DNA of 64,000 nt from the NCBI RefSeq assembly GCF_003610405.1, contig NZ_RAQC01000001.1, positions 1,116,001 to 1,180,000 on the forward strand, given 5' to 3'. Position 1 is the first letter of the stretch; each line of letters begins with the position of its first letter. This document shows, piece by piece, positions 1 through 7,961 of this stretch. Source of the DNA: Microbacterium sp. AG238. GTDB lineage: Bacteria > Actinomycetota > Actinomycetes > Actinomycetales > Microbacteriaceae. The position numbers were made by a program, and so were the translations under genes. A model generated the notes under the pieces. That model made no database searches. It was not told where the DNA came from and saw only the letters and a list, made by a program, of their open reading frames with translations.

Positions 1-71
1 CCAGCGGTCTTTGGCTTGAGCCCAGCGTACCCCCCCATCCCCCCATCCCCCAAATCCCCCACCCCCAGCGC

Positions 72-101
72 CGAGTGCACGGCATCCCGCCCACTGCACG
101 G
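72..101 (+). repeat. left inverted repeat flanking the nuclease-like gene
   Basis: This 30-bp segment begins CGAGTGCACGGCATC. Its reverse complement occurs at 1285-1314 with 27 of 30 bases identical, so the pair encloses about 1.24 kb holding one gene (243-1226). The segment is also the left half of a local palindrome whose right arm, CCGTGCACTCG, lies at 120-130. The arrangement resembles terminal inverted repeats, but no transposase is present. Confidence 0.6.
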
Positions 102-171
102 CACCGCTACGCAGGGTGCCCGTGCACTCGACGCGAGCTCGTTCGCTCGGCGCCGGCGGCGAGTTCTGCAC

Positions 172-240
172 ATGTGGGGGTGGGGTGGGGGTGTCCACAC
201 ATGGGTGGGGGGAATGGGGGTGATGGGGGGTGGGGGGTGA
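172..240. repeat. G-rich low-complexity tract
   Basis: The plus strand here is almost entirely G with scattered T and A, carrying many runs of four to six G directly before the start of the 243 gene. A matching C-rich tract (runs of five to seven C) lies at about 28-65. Four or more G-runs with short spacers fit the general pattern for G-quadruplex formation on the coding strand of the leader. Apart from the repeat at 72-130 I see no gene in 1-242. Confidence 0.6.
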
Positions 241-242
241 GC

Positions 243-1226
243 ATGGGCGGGATGCGCAGACGACGAGGACCGGATGAGGTGCGGGCATTGCTCCACCGCC
301 GTCGCGACCTGCTCGAGGCAGGCGAGAGCGAACGCTCGATCGACCGTTCCGTCCGCGACGGCATCCGGGTTCACGTGCGACGCGGCTGGTACGTCGACCG
401 CCCCGCGTTCGACGAGCTCTACGCCGAAGACGCGCATCTGCTCCACGTGATCTCGGTGGCCCATGACGTGCGCGGCGAAGCCGTCGTGTCACACGAGTCC
501 GCCGGGGTCCTGCACGGCCTCGACCTCTATCGCGTCCGACCGGCCCGCGTCCACCTCACGACGGCCCCGGGCGCCCGGGTCTCCAGCGGCCCCGATGCAT
601 TCCGCCACTGCACGCCTCTCGATGCGCATGACATCGTCGAGGTGAACGGCATCCGCTGCACCTCCCTCGCCCGCACGATCTTCGACGTCGCGCGCACGAT
701 GACTCCCGAAGCGGCGCTCGTGATGGCCGACCGAGCGGATCGCATCTGGTTCGATCGCACGGGAGGTGACCCCGACGACTGGCGGAACGCGATGGCCGCT
801 CGGATCGCCCGAGCGGGGGCGGCACGAGGCATCCGGCGAGCCCGGTGGGTGACCGGCTTCGCCGATGGCCGGGCGGAGTCGACACTCGAGAGCGTCAGCC
901 GGTTCCGGTTGCACCAGCTCGGCTTCCGCTCGATCCGTATCCAGGTGCCCATCGCCGGTCCGCGCGGCTCGGGCTGGTACCGCGTCGACTTCGGCCTCGA
1001 CGACGCCGAAGCGTGGGGCGAGTGCGACGGAGCCGGCAAGTATCTCGACACGGATCTTCGCGCTGGCCGCCCCGCTGAACAGATCGCCCTCGACGAGAAG
1101 CGCCGCGAAGACTGGATCCGGGGCACGACCGGACGCCGCCTGGTTCGCTGGGAAGCCCGCCACGTCACGTCCCCTGCCGCTCTCGCCGCCCGCCTCCGGG
1201 CTTTCGGCATCCACGCCCGAGCGTGA
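243..1226 (+). CDS. AbiEi-type N-terminal domain protein with DUF559/Vsr-like nuclease C-terminus
   Basis: The 327-residue product resembles the many-copy actinobacterial proteins annotated as type IV toxin-antitoxin AbiEi-family antitoxin domain or DUF559 proteins. The N-terminal half (about residues 5-60) has the winged-helix pattern with GIRVHVRRGWYV. The middle has VSHESAGVLHGLDLY and the segment CTSLARTIFDVAR, typical of that family. The C-terminal part (about 220-320) reads WYRVDFGLDDAEAWGECDG, the D...E-x-D/G core of Vsr/DUF559 PD-(D/E)XK-like folds. The start at 243 (alternative ATG 252) follows a G-rich leader; the frame is open further upstream, but that part encodes low complexity and overlaps the repeat. 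No partner toxin gene is adjacent, so an antitoxin role is unproven; activity as a nuclease is inference. Confidence 0.6.
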   Translation: MGGMRRRRGPDEVRALLHRRRDLLEAGESERSIDRSVRDGIRVHVRRGWYVDRPAFDELYAEDAHLLHVISVAHDVRGEAVVSHESAGVLHGLDLYRVRPARVHLTTAPGARVSSGPDAFRHCTPLDAHDIVEVNGIRCTSLARTIFDVARTMTPEAALVMADRADRIWFDRTGGDPDDWRNAMAARIARAGAARGIRRARWVTGFADGRAESTLESVSRFRLHQLGFRSIRIQVPIAGPRGSGWYRVDFGLDDAEAWGECDGAGKYLDTDLRAGRPAEQIALDEKRREDWIRGTTGRRLVRWEARHVTSPAALAARLRAFGIHARA

Positions 1227-1284
1227 GGAGTGCCGCCGAGTGCACGGCTTGCCGCCGAGCGAACGAGGCAGCCTTGCACCGAGA

Positions 1285-1314
1285 CCGTGCACCGGGCGAG
1301 ATGCCGTGCACTCG
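1285..1314 (-). repeat. right inverted repeat flanking the nuclease-like gene
   Basis: This is the inverted partner (27/30 identical) of the 72-101 segment. It forms the right arm of a second local palindrome, with CGAGTGCACGG at 1237-1247 and CCGTGCACTCG at 1304-1314. Together with the left copy it brackets the 243-1226 gene. The remainder of the 1227-1397 gap holds further GC-rich palindromic sequence and no gene. Confidence 0.6.
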
Positions 1315-1397
1315 AGCTCCGCGCGCGGCGCGCCGCGGCGCGGGGCACGCCGGGAGCAAGGCCGGGAGTGAGGGCGACCCGGGTTAAGGTCGAGGGC

Positions 1398-2057
1398 GTG
1401 TCACCCGAACTCGCCGCTCGCATCGTCGCGGACTCGCGCGACCGTGTGGCGTGGATCCGGGCTCGCTCGCGAGGCATCACGGCCACGGATGTCGCGGCGT
1501 TGACGAGCCCGAAGGCGATCGCGCGCGCCGCCGATGCCAAGCTCATGGGCTCGGGGTTCTCGGGCAACGCGTACACCGACCATGGCCGTCGCCGCGAGCC
1601 GGAGATCGCCGCCTGGGTCGCCGCGACGCACGGCATCCAGCCCTCGTCCGCACTCTTCCACGCCGTGGTCGAGAAGCGTCACCTCGCCACTCCGGACGGC
1701 GTGATGGTCGACGCCGACGGTCGCGTGACCCTCGCCGAGATCAAGACCACGAATAAGAGCTGGCGCTCGATCCCCCGCACCTACCTGCGTCAGGTGTGGT
1801 GGCAGCAGCACGTCCTCGGCGCCGAGCGCACCCTCGTGGTGTGGGAGCAGCACGACGACTTCGTTCCTATCGACGACGAGCCGCGATGCGCCTGGGTCGA
1901 CCGCGACGAGCGCGAGATCCGATCGCTCGTGAACCTGGCGACCGACCTCATCGACGAGCTCTACCGCCGCACGATGCAGCGGCGCGCAGCGGAAGCGCCC
2001 CGGATCGTCGCGACGCGTCCGCGTGAACCCTTCCGGGCCCTCGCCCTCAGCGACTGA
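1398..2057 (+). CDS. YqaJ/lambda-exonuclease-like nuclease
   Basis: The 219-residue product has the signature order of YqaJ-type viral recombinase/alkaline exonuclease domains. An S-x-I/T-A-T-D start region reads SRGITATDVAAL, followed by a G-x-x-R/E block (GNAYTDHGRRREPEIAAW), then PDGVMVDADG and EIKTTNKSW, which supply the Asp, Glu and Lys of the PD-(D/E)XK active site. Such enzymes are 5'-3' double-strand exonucleases in phages and mobile elements. The GTG at 1398 was chosen because an AAGG-type site precedes it and the domain begins immediately; the frame upstream runs through repeat sequence. It stands alone here without a single-strand annealing protein, so its role is unknown and a prophage remnant is possible. 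Confidence 0.7.
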   Translation: MSPELAARIVADSRDRVAWIRARSRGITATDVAALTSPKAIARAADAKLMGSGFSGNAYTDHGRRREPEIAAWVAATHGIQPSSALFHAVVEKRHLATPDGVMVDADGRVTLAEIKTTNKSWRSIPRTYLRQVWWQQHVLGAERTLVVWEQHDDFVPIDDEPRCAWVDRDEREIRSLVNLATDLIDELYRRTMQRRAAEAPRIVATRPREPFRALALSD

Positions 2058-2083
2058 CCGCTCACTCGCCATGAGCGGGGCGA

Positions 2084-2596
2084 TCACCCCAGTGGTGTGA
2101 CGACCTTGGCCTCGGCATCCCACAGGCGGAGACCCGTCAGTTCACCGTCGACAGCGGCCGCGCCGACGACGGCGAGCGCCCGTCCGACCTGCTCCCCCGT
2201 CATCCGGCGCGCCAGGGTGATGTGCGGTGTCCATCGGTCGGTCGCCGTGACGGCGTAGCGCGCCGGCGGCGGTCCGATGAGATCGACGATGCGGGTGTGG
2301 AACCTCAGCAGCGCGGCGGTCATGATGAGGGGCCGGGCCAGGACGAACCTCTCCCCCGCCGCGAAGACCACCGCGCCGCCGAGCCGGCACTCCAGCGGCA
2401 GCACGCTGCCGAGGCGTGCGAGCTCGCTCGCGGCATCCGTCGACAGGCCGTCCCGCACCGCGAGGGTCACATGGGGGCGGTTCGATTCCGAGGGATGCCG
2501 CCCGGCGCTGGGCAGCGCGGCGTCGATGAGCCGCTGCCAATCGGCCCGCACGCTCCCGTCGATCCCCGCATCGGGAAGCGCCTCCACACTGAACAT
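2084..2596 (-). CDS. 2'-5' RNA ligase family (LigT-like) phosphoesterase
   Basis: The product (170 residues) carries the two H-x-T motifs of the 2H phosphoesterase superfamily, PHVTLAV near residue 40 and PHITLAR near residue 128, about 90 residues apart as expected. The family acts on cyclic or 2',5'-linked nucleotides and RNA ends; the substrate here cannot be told. The ATG at 2596 is preferred because ACGAGGA precedes it on the minus strand; a GTG at 2623 would add nine residues. It is divergent from the MFS gene, sharing the operator-rich intergenic region, so it may also respond to the MarR regulator. Confidence 0.75.
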   Translation of the reverse strand: MFSVEALPDAGIDGSVRADWQRLIDAALPSAGRHPSESNRPHVTLAVRDGLSTDAASELARLGSVLPLECRLGGAVVFAAGERFVLARPLIMTAALLRFHTRIVDLIGPPPARYAVTATDRWTPHITLARRMTGEQVGRALAVVGAAAVDGELTGLRLWDAEAKVVTPLG

Positions 2597-2634
2597 CCCC
2601 CCATCCTCGTCGCGGCGGAGCACCTCCGGGAATA

Positions 2635-2696
2635 GTTGACGTAACTCAACGATTGAACATATAGTTGACCGATCTCAACGGTTGACTTTGGTCAAC
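2635..2696 (+). promoter_or_regulatory. promoter with three GTTGA-N6-TCAAC operators
   Basis: Three 16-bp palindromes of identical form GTTGA-N6-TCAAC lie at 2635-2650, 2664-2679 and 2681-2696. A sigma-70-type promoter, TTGACG (2636-2641), 18-bp spacer, TATAGT (2660-2665), reads toward the MFS gene; the first operator covers the -35 and the second starts inside the -10 box. This is the expected layout for repression by the MarR protein encoded two genes downstream. Confidence 0.75.
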
Positions 2697-2787
2697 CAGT
2701 TATGCCGCTTCGCGGCTACCGAAGTACCCGTCCCGCCGACGATCCGCGCCAGCGCAGCCGCGTCCGTCCGACTTTCCAGGAGGACCC

Positions 2788-4497
2788 ATGTCCGCTTCCG
2801 CAGCCACCCACCAACCCGAGGGGAAGAGCATGTCGCGCCGCGCCGTGCTCGAAGCCCTCTCCGGGCTCTTGCTCGGCATGTTCGTCTCGATGCTGGCCTC
2901 GACCGTCGTCTCCACGTCACTGCCGGTCATCATCCACGACCTCGAGGGCACGCAGACCGCGTTCACCTGGGTCGTCACCGCGACCCTTCTGACGACCGCG
3001 ATCTCGACCCCGATCTGGGGCAAGCTCGCCGACCTCACCAACCGCAAGGTGCTGTACCAGCTCGCGATCGTCATCTTCGTCCTGGCCACCGCAGCGGCCG
3101 GCTTCTCGCAGACCCCCGAGATGCTGATCGCCTTCCGGGCCGTGCAGGGCATCGGCGCCGGTGGTCTCGCCGCCCTCAGCCAGGTGCTGATGGCCGACAT
3201 CATCAGCCCCCGCGAACGTGGTCGCTACATGGGCCTCTTCGGCGCCGTGATGGCCGTCGCCACCATCGGCGGCCCGCTGCTCGGCGGCGTCATCACCGAC
3301 GCCTGGGGCTGGCGCTGGAACTTCTTCGTCGCTCTGCCCGTGGCCGTCGCCGCCCTGCTGATCGTGCAGCGCACGCTCCACATCCCGGTGCACGCGCGTA
3401 AGGAGACGCGCATCGACTACCTCGGCATCGTGCTGCTGTCGGCATCGGTCTCGCTCCTGCTGATCTGGGTGACCCTCGCGGGCGACTCGTTCGAGTGGAT
3501 GAGCATCGAGACCCTCCTGATGGTCGGCGGCGCCGTGATCGGCGCGGTGCTCTTCGTCATCACCGAGCTCAAGGTGCGCGAGCCCCTCGTCCCGCTCACG
3601 CTCTTCCGCAACCTGACCTTCACCCTCTCGGTGATCGCGTCGATCGCGACGGGCATCGCGATGTTCGGCGCCTCGGTGTTCCTCAGCCAGTACATGCAGC
3701 TCGCTCGCGGTGCGACCCCCACCGAGGCCGGCCTCATGACGATCCCGATGATCGGCGGACTCCTCGTCGCGTCGATCGGCGTCGGCGCCCTGATCACGCG
3801 CACCGGGCGCTGGAAGCCGTTCCTGATCGTCGGCGCCGTGCTGCTGATCGGCGGGGCCAGCCTGCTCTCCACGATCCACTACGACACCGACTTCACGCTC
3901 GTCTCGATCTACATGGCGATGCTCGGAGCCGGCATCGGCATGACGATGCAGAACCTCGTCCTCGTCGTGCAGAACACCTCGCGTCCGACCGAGATCGGCG
4001 TCGCGAGCTCGGGGGTGACGTTCTTCCGCAGCCTCGGCGGCACGATCGGCGTCTCCGTCATGGGAGCGGCGCTGGCCTCGCAGGTCACCTCGCTCGTCGG
4101 CGATCGGAGGGACGACATCCAGGCCGCGCTGATGTCGCTCGGCGACCAGGCTCCGACCTGGGCCGCGCAGCTCCAGTCGGGGACGCTCCCCCAGGTCTCG
4201 GCGATGCCCGAGGCGCTGCGGATCGTCTTCGAAGACATCTACGCCACCGGCATCTCGCACTCGTTCCTCATCGCCGTGCCCTTCGCGGTTCTGAGCCTCA
4301 TCGCGATCGTGTTCCTGCCGAACAAGCCGCTGACCACGATGACCACCACCGAGCGCCTGCAGGCGGGCGAGGCCGACTTCGCCACGGTGTCGGTCCCTGA
4401 GGGCATGAGCGCGCTCACCGCGACCGGCGCCGTCCGCACGGATGCCGCAGACTCCGACGCCCCGGCCGACGCGGGGACGCGCCGCTCGGCTCGATAG
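2788..4497 (+). CDS. DHA2-family MFS multidrug exporter (14 TM segments expected)
   Basis: A 569-residue membrane protein of the EmrB/QacA (DHA2) drug:proton antiporter group. The first segments read LSGLLLGMFVSMLASTVVST. Motif A is GKLADLTNRK (about residue 82), RAVQGIGAGG follows near 117, and motif C-like GPLLGGVITD lies near 163. Length and the long C-terminal half fit 14 helices rather than 12. The C-terminus is a hydrophilic tail. The ATG at 2788 follows a strong AGGAGGA. It is cotranscribed with the MarR gene 10 bp downstream and controlled by the triple operator, a classic drug-inducible efflux unit. The exported compound is unknown. Confidence 0.9.
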   Translation: MSASAATHQPEGKSMSRRAVLEALSGLLLGMFVSMLASTVVSTSLPVIIHDLEGTQTAFTWVVTATLLTTAISTPIWGKLADLTNRKVLYQLAIVIFVLATAAAGFSQTPEMLIAFRAVQGIGAGGLAALSQVLMADIISPRERGRYMGLFGAVMAVATIGGPLLGGVITDAWGWRWNFFVALPVAVAALLIVQRTLHIPVHARKETRIDYLGIVLLSASVSLLLIWVTLAGDSFEWMSIETLLMVGGAVIGAVLFVITELKVREPLVPLTLFRNLTFTLSVIASIATGIAMFGASVFLSQYMQLARGATPTEAGLMTIPMIGGLLVASIGVGALITRTGRWKPFLIVGAVLLIGGASLLSTIHYDTDFTLVSIYMAMLGAGIGMTMQNLVLVVQNTSRPTEIGVASSGVTFFRSLGGTIGVSVMGAALASQVTSLVGDRRDDIQAALMSLGDQAPTWAAQLQSGTLPQVSAMPEALRIVFEDIYATGISHSFLIAVPFAVLSLIAIVFLPNKPLTTMTTTERLQAGEADFATVSVPEGMSALTATGAVRTDAADSDAPADAGTRRSAR

Positions 4498-4507
4498 GGT
4501 GATCGGG

Positions 4508-5026
4508 ATGACCGCACGAGAGTCCGACGAGTCCCGGGGGTGCACCGCCCCCGGGACTCCCGGTCCGTGGGCGGCGGTTTTCGACGACGAGCGCACCGCC
4601 GCCGTCCGAGCACTCGAGCTCGAGTTCGGCGAACTCTTCACGCACGTCCGGCGTCTGTTCGCCGAGAACGCCGATCGGTTGAGCCCCGGCATGCTGCCCG
4701 GCGCCTACAAAGTGTTCACGACGATCACCCGCCGGGGTGAGATCACCCTCTCCGCGCTCGCCGACACGTTGCACGCCGACAAGGGTCAGATCAGCCGTAC
4801 GGTCCGCGAACTCGAAGAGCTCCAGCTCGTTCAGCGCACGCCCGACCCCGCCGACGGGCGGTCGAGCCTGCTCTCTGCGACCCCCGACGGCATCCGCCGA
4901 CTCGACGCCGTCCGGGCACCGCGCGAAAATTCGCTGCTGACCGCGCTCGAGTCGTGGCACGTCGATGACATCCGCGAGCTCACCCGCCTGCTCCACGCCC
5001 TCTCGGCATCCGAAGCTCCCGGCTGA
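4508..5026 (+). CDS. MarR-family transcriptional regulator
   Basis: A 172-residue winged-helix protein. The recognition region reads LADTLHADKGQISRTVRELEEL, and the wing contains the family hallmark D-x-R-S (DPADGRSSLL). The ATG at 4508 is chosen because it falls 10 bp after the exporter stop; the frame is open further upstream but overlaps the exporter gene. MarR proteins bind palindromes as dimers and release them on binding aromatic compounds; the GTTGA-N6-TCAAC sites at 2635-2696, and a weaker one at 5119, are the likely targets (inference from position and symmetry). Confidence 0.88.
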   Translation: MTARESDESRGCTAPGTPGPWAAVFDDERTAAVRALELEFGELFTHVRRLFAENADRLSPGMLPGAYKVFTTITRRGEITLSALADTLHADKGQISRTVRELEELQLVQRTPDPADGRSSLLSATPDGIRRLDAVRAPRENSLLTALESWHVDDIRELTRLLHALSASEAPG

Positions 5027-5037
5027 TCCGCGCCGAT

Positions 5038-5065
5038 GTGTGCGCGCGCCCGTTCGCGCGCACAC
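5038..5065. terminator. hairpin terminator after marR
   Basis: A perfect 11-bp stem, GTGTGCGCGCG pairing with CGCGCGCACAC, with a 6-base loop. No long T-run follows, as is usual in high-GC actinobacteria. It separates the exporter-marR unit from the oxidoreductase. Confidence 0.6.
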
Positions 5066-5118
5066 GCGAGCTTCTCCCCTCGGTGACCGCTCCGTAACAC
5101 GGTCGAGACAATGTCACG

Positions 5119-5134
5119 ATTGACTGAAGTCGAC
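5119..5134 (+). promoter_or_regulatory. degenerate MarR-type operator upstream of the oxidoreductase
   Basis: ATTGA-N6-TCGAC has the same 16-bp geometry as the three operators at 2635-2696 and matches 8 of 10 fixed bases. It lies 47 bp before the oxidoreductase ATG, suggesting that gene belongs to the same regulon. Confidence 0.45.
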
Positions 5135-5181
5135 CGAGCATCATCGCCGCCGACGTCGGCGGCGTGAGGAAGGAGCGACGG

Positions 5182-6210
5182 ATGAGATTCCGGCCGCTGC
5201 GCACAGCAACCGCCTCCCAGCCGACCACGCCGGCCGAGACGCCGCCCGAGACGATGCGCGCGGTCGTGTTCGACGAACCGGGTGCGCCAGAGGTCCTCCG
5301 CATCGGGGAGGTTCCGGTTCCCTCGCCCGCCCTCAGCGAAGTGCTCGTGCGGGTCGTCGCCGCCGGGGTGAATCCGATCGACACCAAGACGCGGGCGGGG
5401 CGCGGCGTGGCGGGGCTCATCGACCGCTGGCCGAGCACCCTCGGCTTCGACTTCAGCGGAGTCGTCGTCACGAGTCCGTATGAGACCCACGAGCTGCAGC
5501 CGGGCACCGAGGTCTTCGGCATGCTGCCGTTCCCCCGATCCGGCGGCAGCTACGCCGAGTACGTCGTCGTCCCCTCGCTTTCGGTTGCCCGCAAGCCCGC
5601 GAGCCTCTCGCACGTCGAGGCAGCGGGGGTGCCCCTCGCCGCGCTCACCGCCTGGGGCCTGGTGGTCGAGACGGCGCATGCGCACGAGGGGCAGCGGATG
5701 CTGATCCACGCCGGGTCGGGTGGGGTCGGCCACTTCGCGGTGCAGCTGGCCGCCTACTTCGGCGCGCAGGTGACCGCCACCGGCTCCGAGCGAAACCTGC
5801 CCTGGCTGCGCGAGCTCGGCGCCTCGGTCGCGATCGACTACGCCACGACGCGTTTCGAAGACGTCGTCGGCGAGATGGACGTCGTCATCGACCTCGTGGG
5901 CAACGTGCACGACGACACCGGCTCCCGCTCGCTCGGGGTTCTGCGCCCAGGGGGCCTGTACGTGATGGTCCCCACCGGCGGATGGCCGGGGTACGCCGAG
6001 GCCGCTGCGGCGGCGGGCGTCCGGGCGACGGGATACAAGGTGATCCCCGACGGCAGCGTCCTGGCGACCCTCGGCCGGCTGCTCGACTCGGGCGCCGTCC
6101 AGGTCTTCGTCGACAGCGTGCACGATCTGGCCGAGGTCGCCGCAGCCCACGTCGAAGTCGAGCGCGGCCACTCCCGCGGCAAGGTCGTTCTCACCGTCGC
6201 GGAGAGCTGA
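5182..6210 (+). CDS. NADP-dependent quinone oxidoreductase (zinc-free MDR family)
   Basis: The 342-residue product is a medium-chain dehydrogenase/reductase of the quinone oxidoreductase (zeta-crystallin) type. The N-terminal GroES-like part contains VAAGVNPIDTKTRAG and LGFDFSGVV, and the cofactor site is HAGSGGVGHFAVQLAAYFGA near residue 180. The zinc-binding cysteines of true alcohol dehydrogenases are absent. The ATG at 5182 follows GGAAGGAG. A weak copy of the MarR operator upstream suggests co-regulation with the exporter, which would pair efflux with quinone reduction; this link is inference. Confidence 0.82.
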   Translation: MRFRPLRTATASQPTTPAETPPETMRAVVFDEPGAPEVLRIGEVPVPSPALSEVLVRVVAAGVNPIDTKTRAGRGVAGLIDRWPSTLGFDFSGVVVTSPYETHELQPGTEVFGMLPFPRSGGSYAEYVVVPSLSVARKPASLSHVEAAGVPLAALTAWGLVVETAHAHEGQRMLIHAGSGGVGHFAVQLAAYFGAQVTATGSERNLPWLRELGASVAIDYATTRFEDVVGEMDVVIDLVGNVHDDTGSRSLGVLRPGGLYVMVPTGGWPGYAEAAAAAGVRATGYKVIPDGSVLATLGRLLDSGAVQVFVDSVHDLAEVAAAHVEVERGHSRGKVVLTVAES

Positions 6211-6355
6211 GTCCGCCCCCTCGCCATCCGCCCCCTCGCCATCCGCCGAGAACGTACCGTTGCGCCGACCACGCACCGACATTGCGACACTCTCGCGACG
6301 AGGGTGCACTCTCGGCGAACCGACCCTCGGCGAACCGACCCTCGGCGAGGCGGGC
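6211..6355. repeat. intergenic palindrome and short tandem repeats
   Basis: This gap between two converging genes contains two tandem copies of a CCCCCTCGCCATCCG unit near 6218-6247, an inverted pair GCCGAGA (6245-6251) / TCTCGGC (6310-6316) closing a 72-bp palindromic region, and two copies of CGAACCGACCCTCGG near 6316-6345. It probably acts as a bidirectional terminator. It differs from the 62-bp family at 30-47 kb. Confidence 0.5.
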
Positions 6356-7249
6356 TCAGGCGGCGGGCTCGAGCACGCGACGGGCTTCGGCGACGACCTC
6401 GTCGGCCACCGTGTCGAGCAGCGGTGAGGCGAGGTTCCACTGCTGCCAGTACAGCGGCACGACGATGTCGTCACCGCCGAGCCTGAGCAGCTCGCCCCTT
6501 TCCACGTGCGTGTGCGACTGCAGCGTCGGCAGCAGCGCCCATCCCAGTCCGAGCAGCACGGCGGTCGCGAAGTCCTGCGACGCCGGGACGCGATGCCGAG
6601 GCGGTGCGTCGGCATCGACACCGGCGCTTCGGAGCCACCGGGACTGCAGCTCGTCGCGTCGGTCGAAGTCCACGACCGGCGCCGACGCGAGCCCGTCGCG
6701 GTCAGGTCCTCCTTCCGCCTCCGCCGTGAACCATCGCTTCGCGAAAGCGGGGGTCGCGACCGCCTCGTAGCGCAGCACGCCGAGGGCCGACACGCGGCAT
6801 CCCGCTACGGGCACGCGACGTGACGTGACGGCCCCCATCACCGTTCCGCTCTCGAGCAGACCGGCCGTGAAGTCCTGGTCGTCGCGATGCAGGTCGAACA
6901 CGACATCGCGTGCGGACGCGACCCGCGCGAGCGGCGGCAGGAACCAGGTCGCCAGTGAGTCGGCGTTCACCGCGAGCGGGACGGTCATGACGCCCTCGTC
7001 GGTGCCGTCGAAGGCGTCGCGTTCGAGCAGAGCGAGCTGGCGCGCGTAGCGCACGAAGCGGTGGGCCGCCTCGGTCGCGCGTGCCGGCTTCGACCGCACG
7101 AGCAGCACCTGTCCGGCGATTCGCTCGAGAGCTCGGACCCGCTGACTCACCGCCGACGGGGTGATGTGAAGGCGGCGCGCCGCGGCATCCAGGCTTCCTT
7201 CATCGAGGATCACAGCGAGCGTCTCGACCAGGTCGACGGGCACACGCAT
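6356..7249 (-). CDS. argP: LysR-family regulator ArgP/LysG
   Basis: A 297-residue LysR regulator. The N-terminal HTH (about residues 3-60) reads LAVILDEGSLDAAARRLHIT then PSAVSQRVRALE, very close to the ArgP/LysG group, and a ligand-binding domain follows. It is divergent from a LysE/ArgO exporter with 71 bp between, the classic LysG-LysE arrangement in which the regulator activates the exporter when lysine, arginine or histidine accumulates. The ATG at 7249 aligns with the usual family start; the frame allows 20 more residues upstream, but those would cross into the shared promoter. Confidence 0.85.
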   Translation of the reverse strand: MRVPVDLVETLAVILDEGSLDAAARRLHITPSAVSQRVRALERIAGQVLLVRSKPARATEAAHRFVRYARQLALLERDAFDGTDEGVMTVPLAVNADSLATWFLPPLARVASARDVVFDLHRDDQDFTAGLLESGTVMGAVTSRRVPVAGCRVSALGVLRYEAVATPAFAKRWFTAEAEGGPDRDGLASAPVVDFDRRDELQSRWLRSAGVDADAPPRHRVPASQDFATAVLLGLGWALLPTLQSHTHVERGELLRLGGDDIVVPLYWQQWNLASPLLDTVADEVVAEARRVLEPAA

Positions 7250-7320
7250 CTTCAGCGATGCTTCACTGACTGAAGTTCCATGAACTGGACTGTACTGGGT
7301 CAGAACCATAGCTTCGACTC
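7250..7320. promoter_or_regulatory. argP-lysE divergent control region
   Basis: This 71-bp gap separates the two divergent starts. It is AT-richer than its surroundings and holds short dyads such as TTCACTGACTGAA, consistent with a LysR-type T-N11-A binding site. I cannot assign exact promoter boxes. Confidence 0.5.
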
Positions 7321-7947
7321 GTGCTCTCCGCCTCCCTTTCCGGCTTCGGCCTCGGCCTGTCGCTCATCGTCGCCATCGGCGCGCAGAACCTGTTCGTGCT
7401 TCGGCAGGGCATCCGTCGCGAGCACGCCCTGCTGGTGGCGACGATCTGCGCCCTCTCCGATGCCGTGCTCATCATCGCAGGGGTGACCGGCCTCGGCCTG
7501 GTCGTACAGAGCGTGCCGTGGCTGGTTCCCGTCGTGCGCTGGGCCGGGGCGGCCTTCCTCCTCGCGTACGGCCTCATGGCCGCGCGCCGGGCCTGGCGCC
7601 CGAGCGGGCAGGCTCTCGACGCTCAGGCCGCCGGCGATCGCGGGGCAGCCGCTCCCCCGGCTCGGCGCGCGACGGTCGTGCTCACGTGTCTCGCGCTGAC
7701 GTGGCTCAACCCGCACGTCTACCTCGACACCGTGTTCCTCCTCGGCAGCATCGCCGCGACGCACGGCGACAACCGCTCCTGGTTCGCCGTCGGGGCGGTC
7801 GCCGCGAGCGCGGCCTGGTTCTTCGCCCTGGCTTTCGGGGCCCGGCTGCTCGGGCGAGTGCTCGCCACCCCGCGCGCATGGCGGGTGCTCGACGGGTTCG
7901 TCGCCCTCGTCATGATCCTCCTCGCCGTCAGCCTCGTCTGGCCGTGA
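7321..7947 (+). CDS. lysE: LysE/ArgO-family amino acid exporter
   Basis: A 208-residue protein with about six hydrophobic segments. The N-terminal GFGLGLSLIVAIGAQNLFVL carries the family GAQNLFVLRQG motif, and the middle has CLALTWLNPHVYLDTVFLLG with the conserved N-P-H-x-Y-L-D. LysE/ArgO exporters drive out lysine and arginine. The GTG at 7321 is used; no strong ribosome site is visible. Gene context with the LysR regulator supports the assignment. Confidence 0.9.
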   Translation: MLSASLSGFGLGLSLIVAIGAQNLFVLRQGIRREHALLVATICALSDAVLIIAGVTGLGLVVQSVPWLVPVVRWAGAAFLLAYGLMAARRAWRPSGQALDAQAAGDRGAAAPPARRATVVLTCLALTWLNPHVYLDTVFLLGSIAATHGDNRSWFAVGAVAASAAWFFALAFGARLLGRVLATPRAWRVLDGFVALVMILLAVSLVWP

Positions 7948-7961
7948 GGCAGGATGAGGGG

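Noticed and set aside
243..1226. Toxin-antitoxin locus
   Set aside because: The AbiEi-like domain alone is common in solitary proteins; no nucleotidyltransferase (AbiEii) toxin gene is adjacent.
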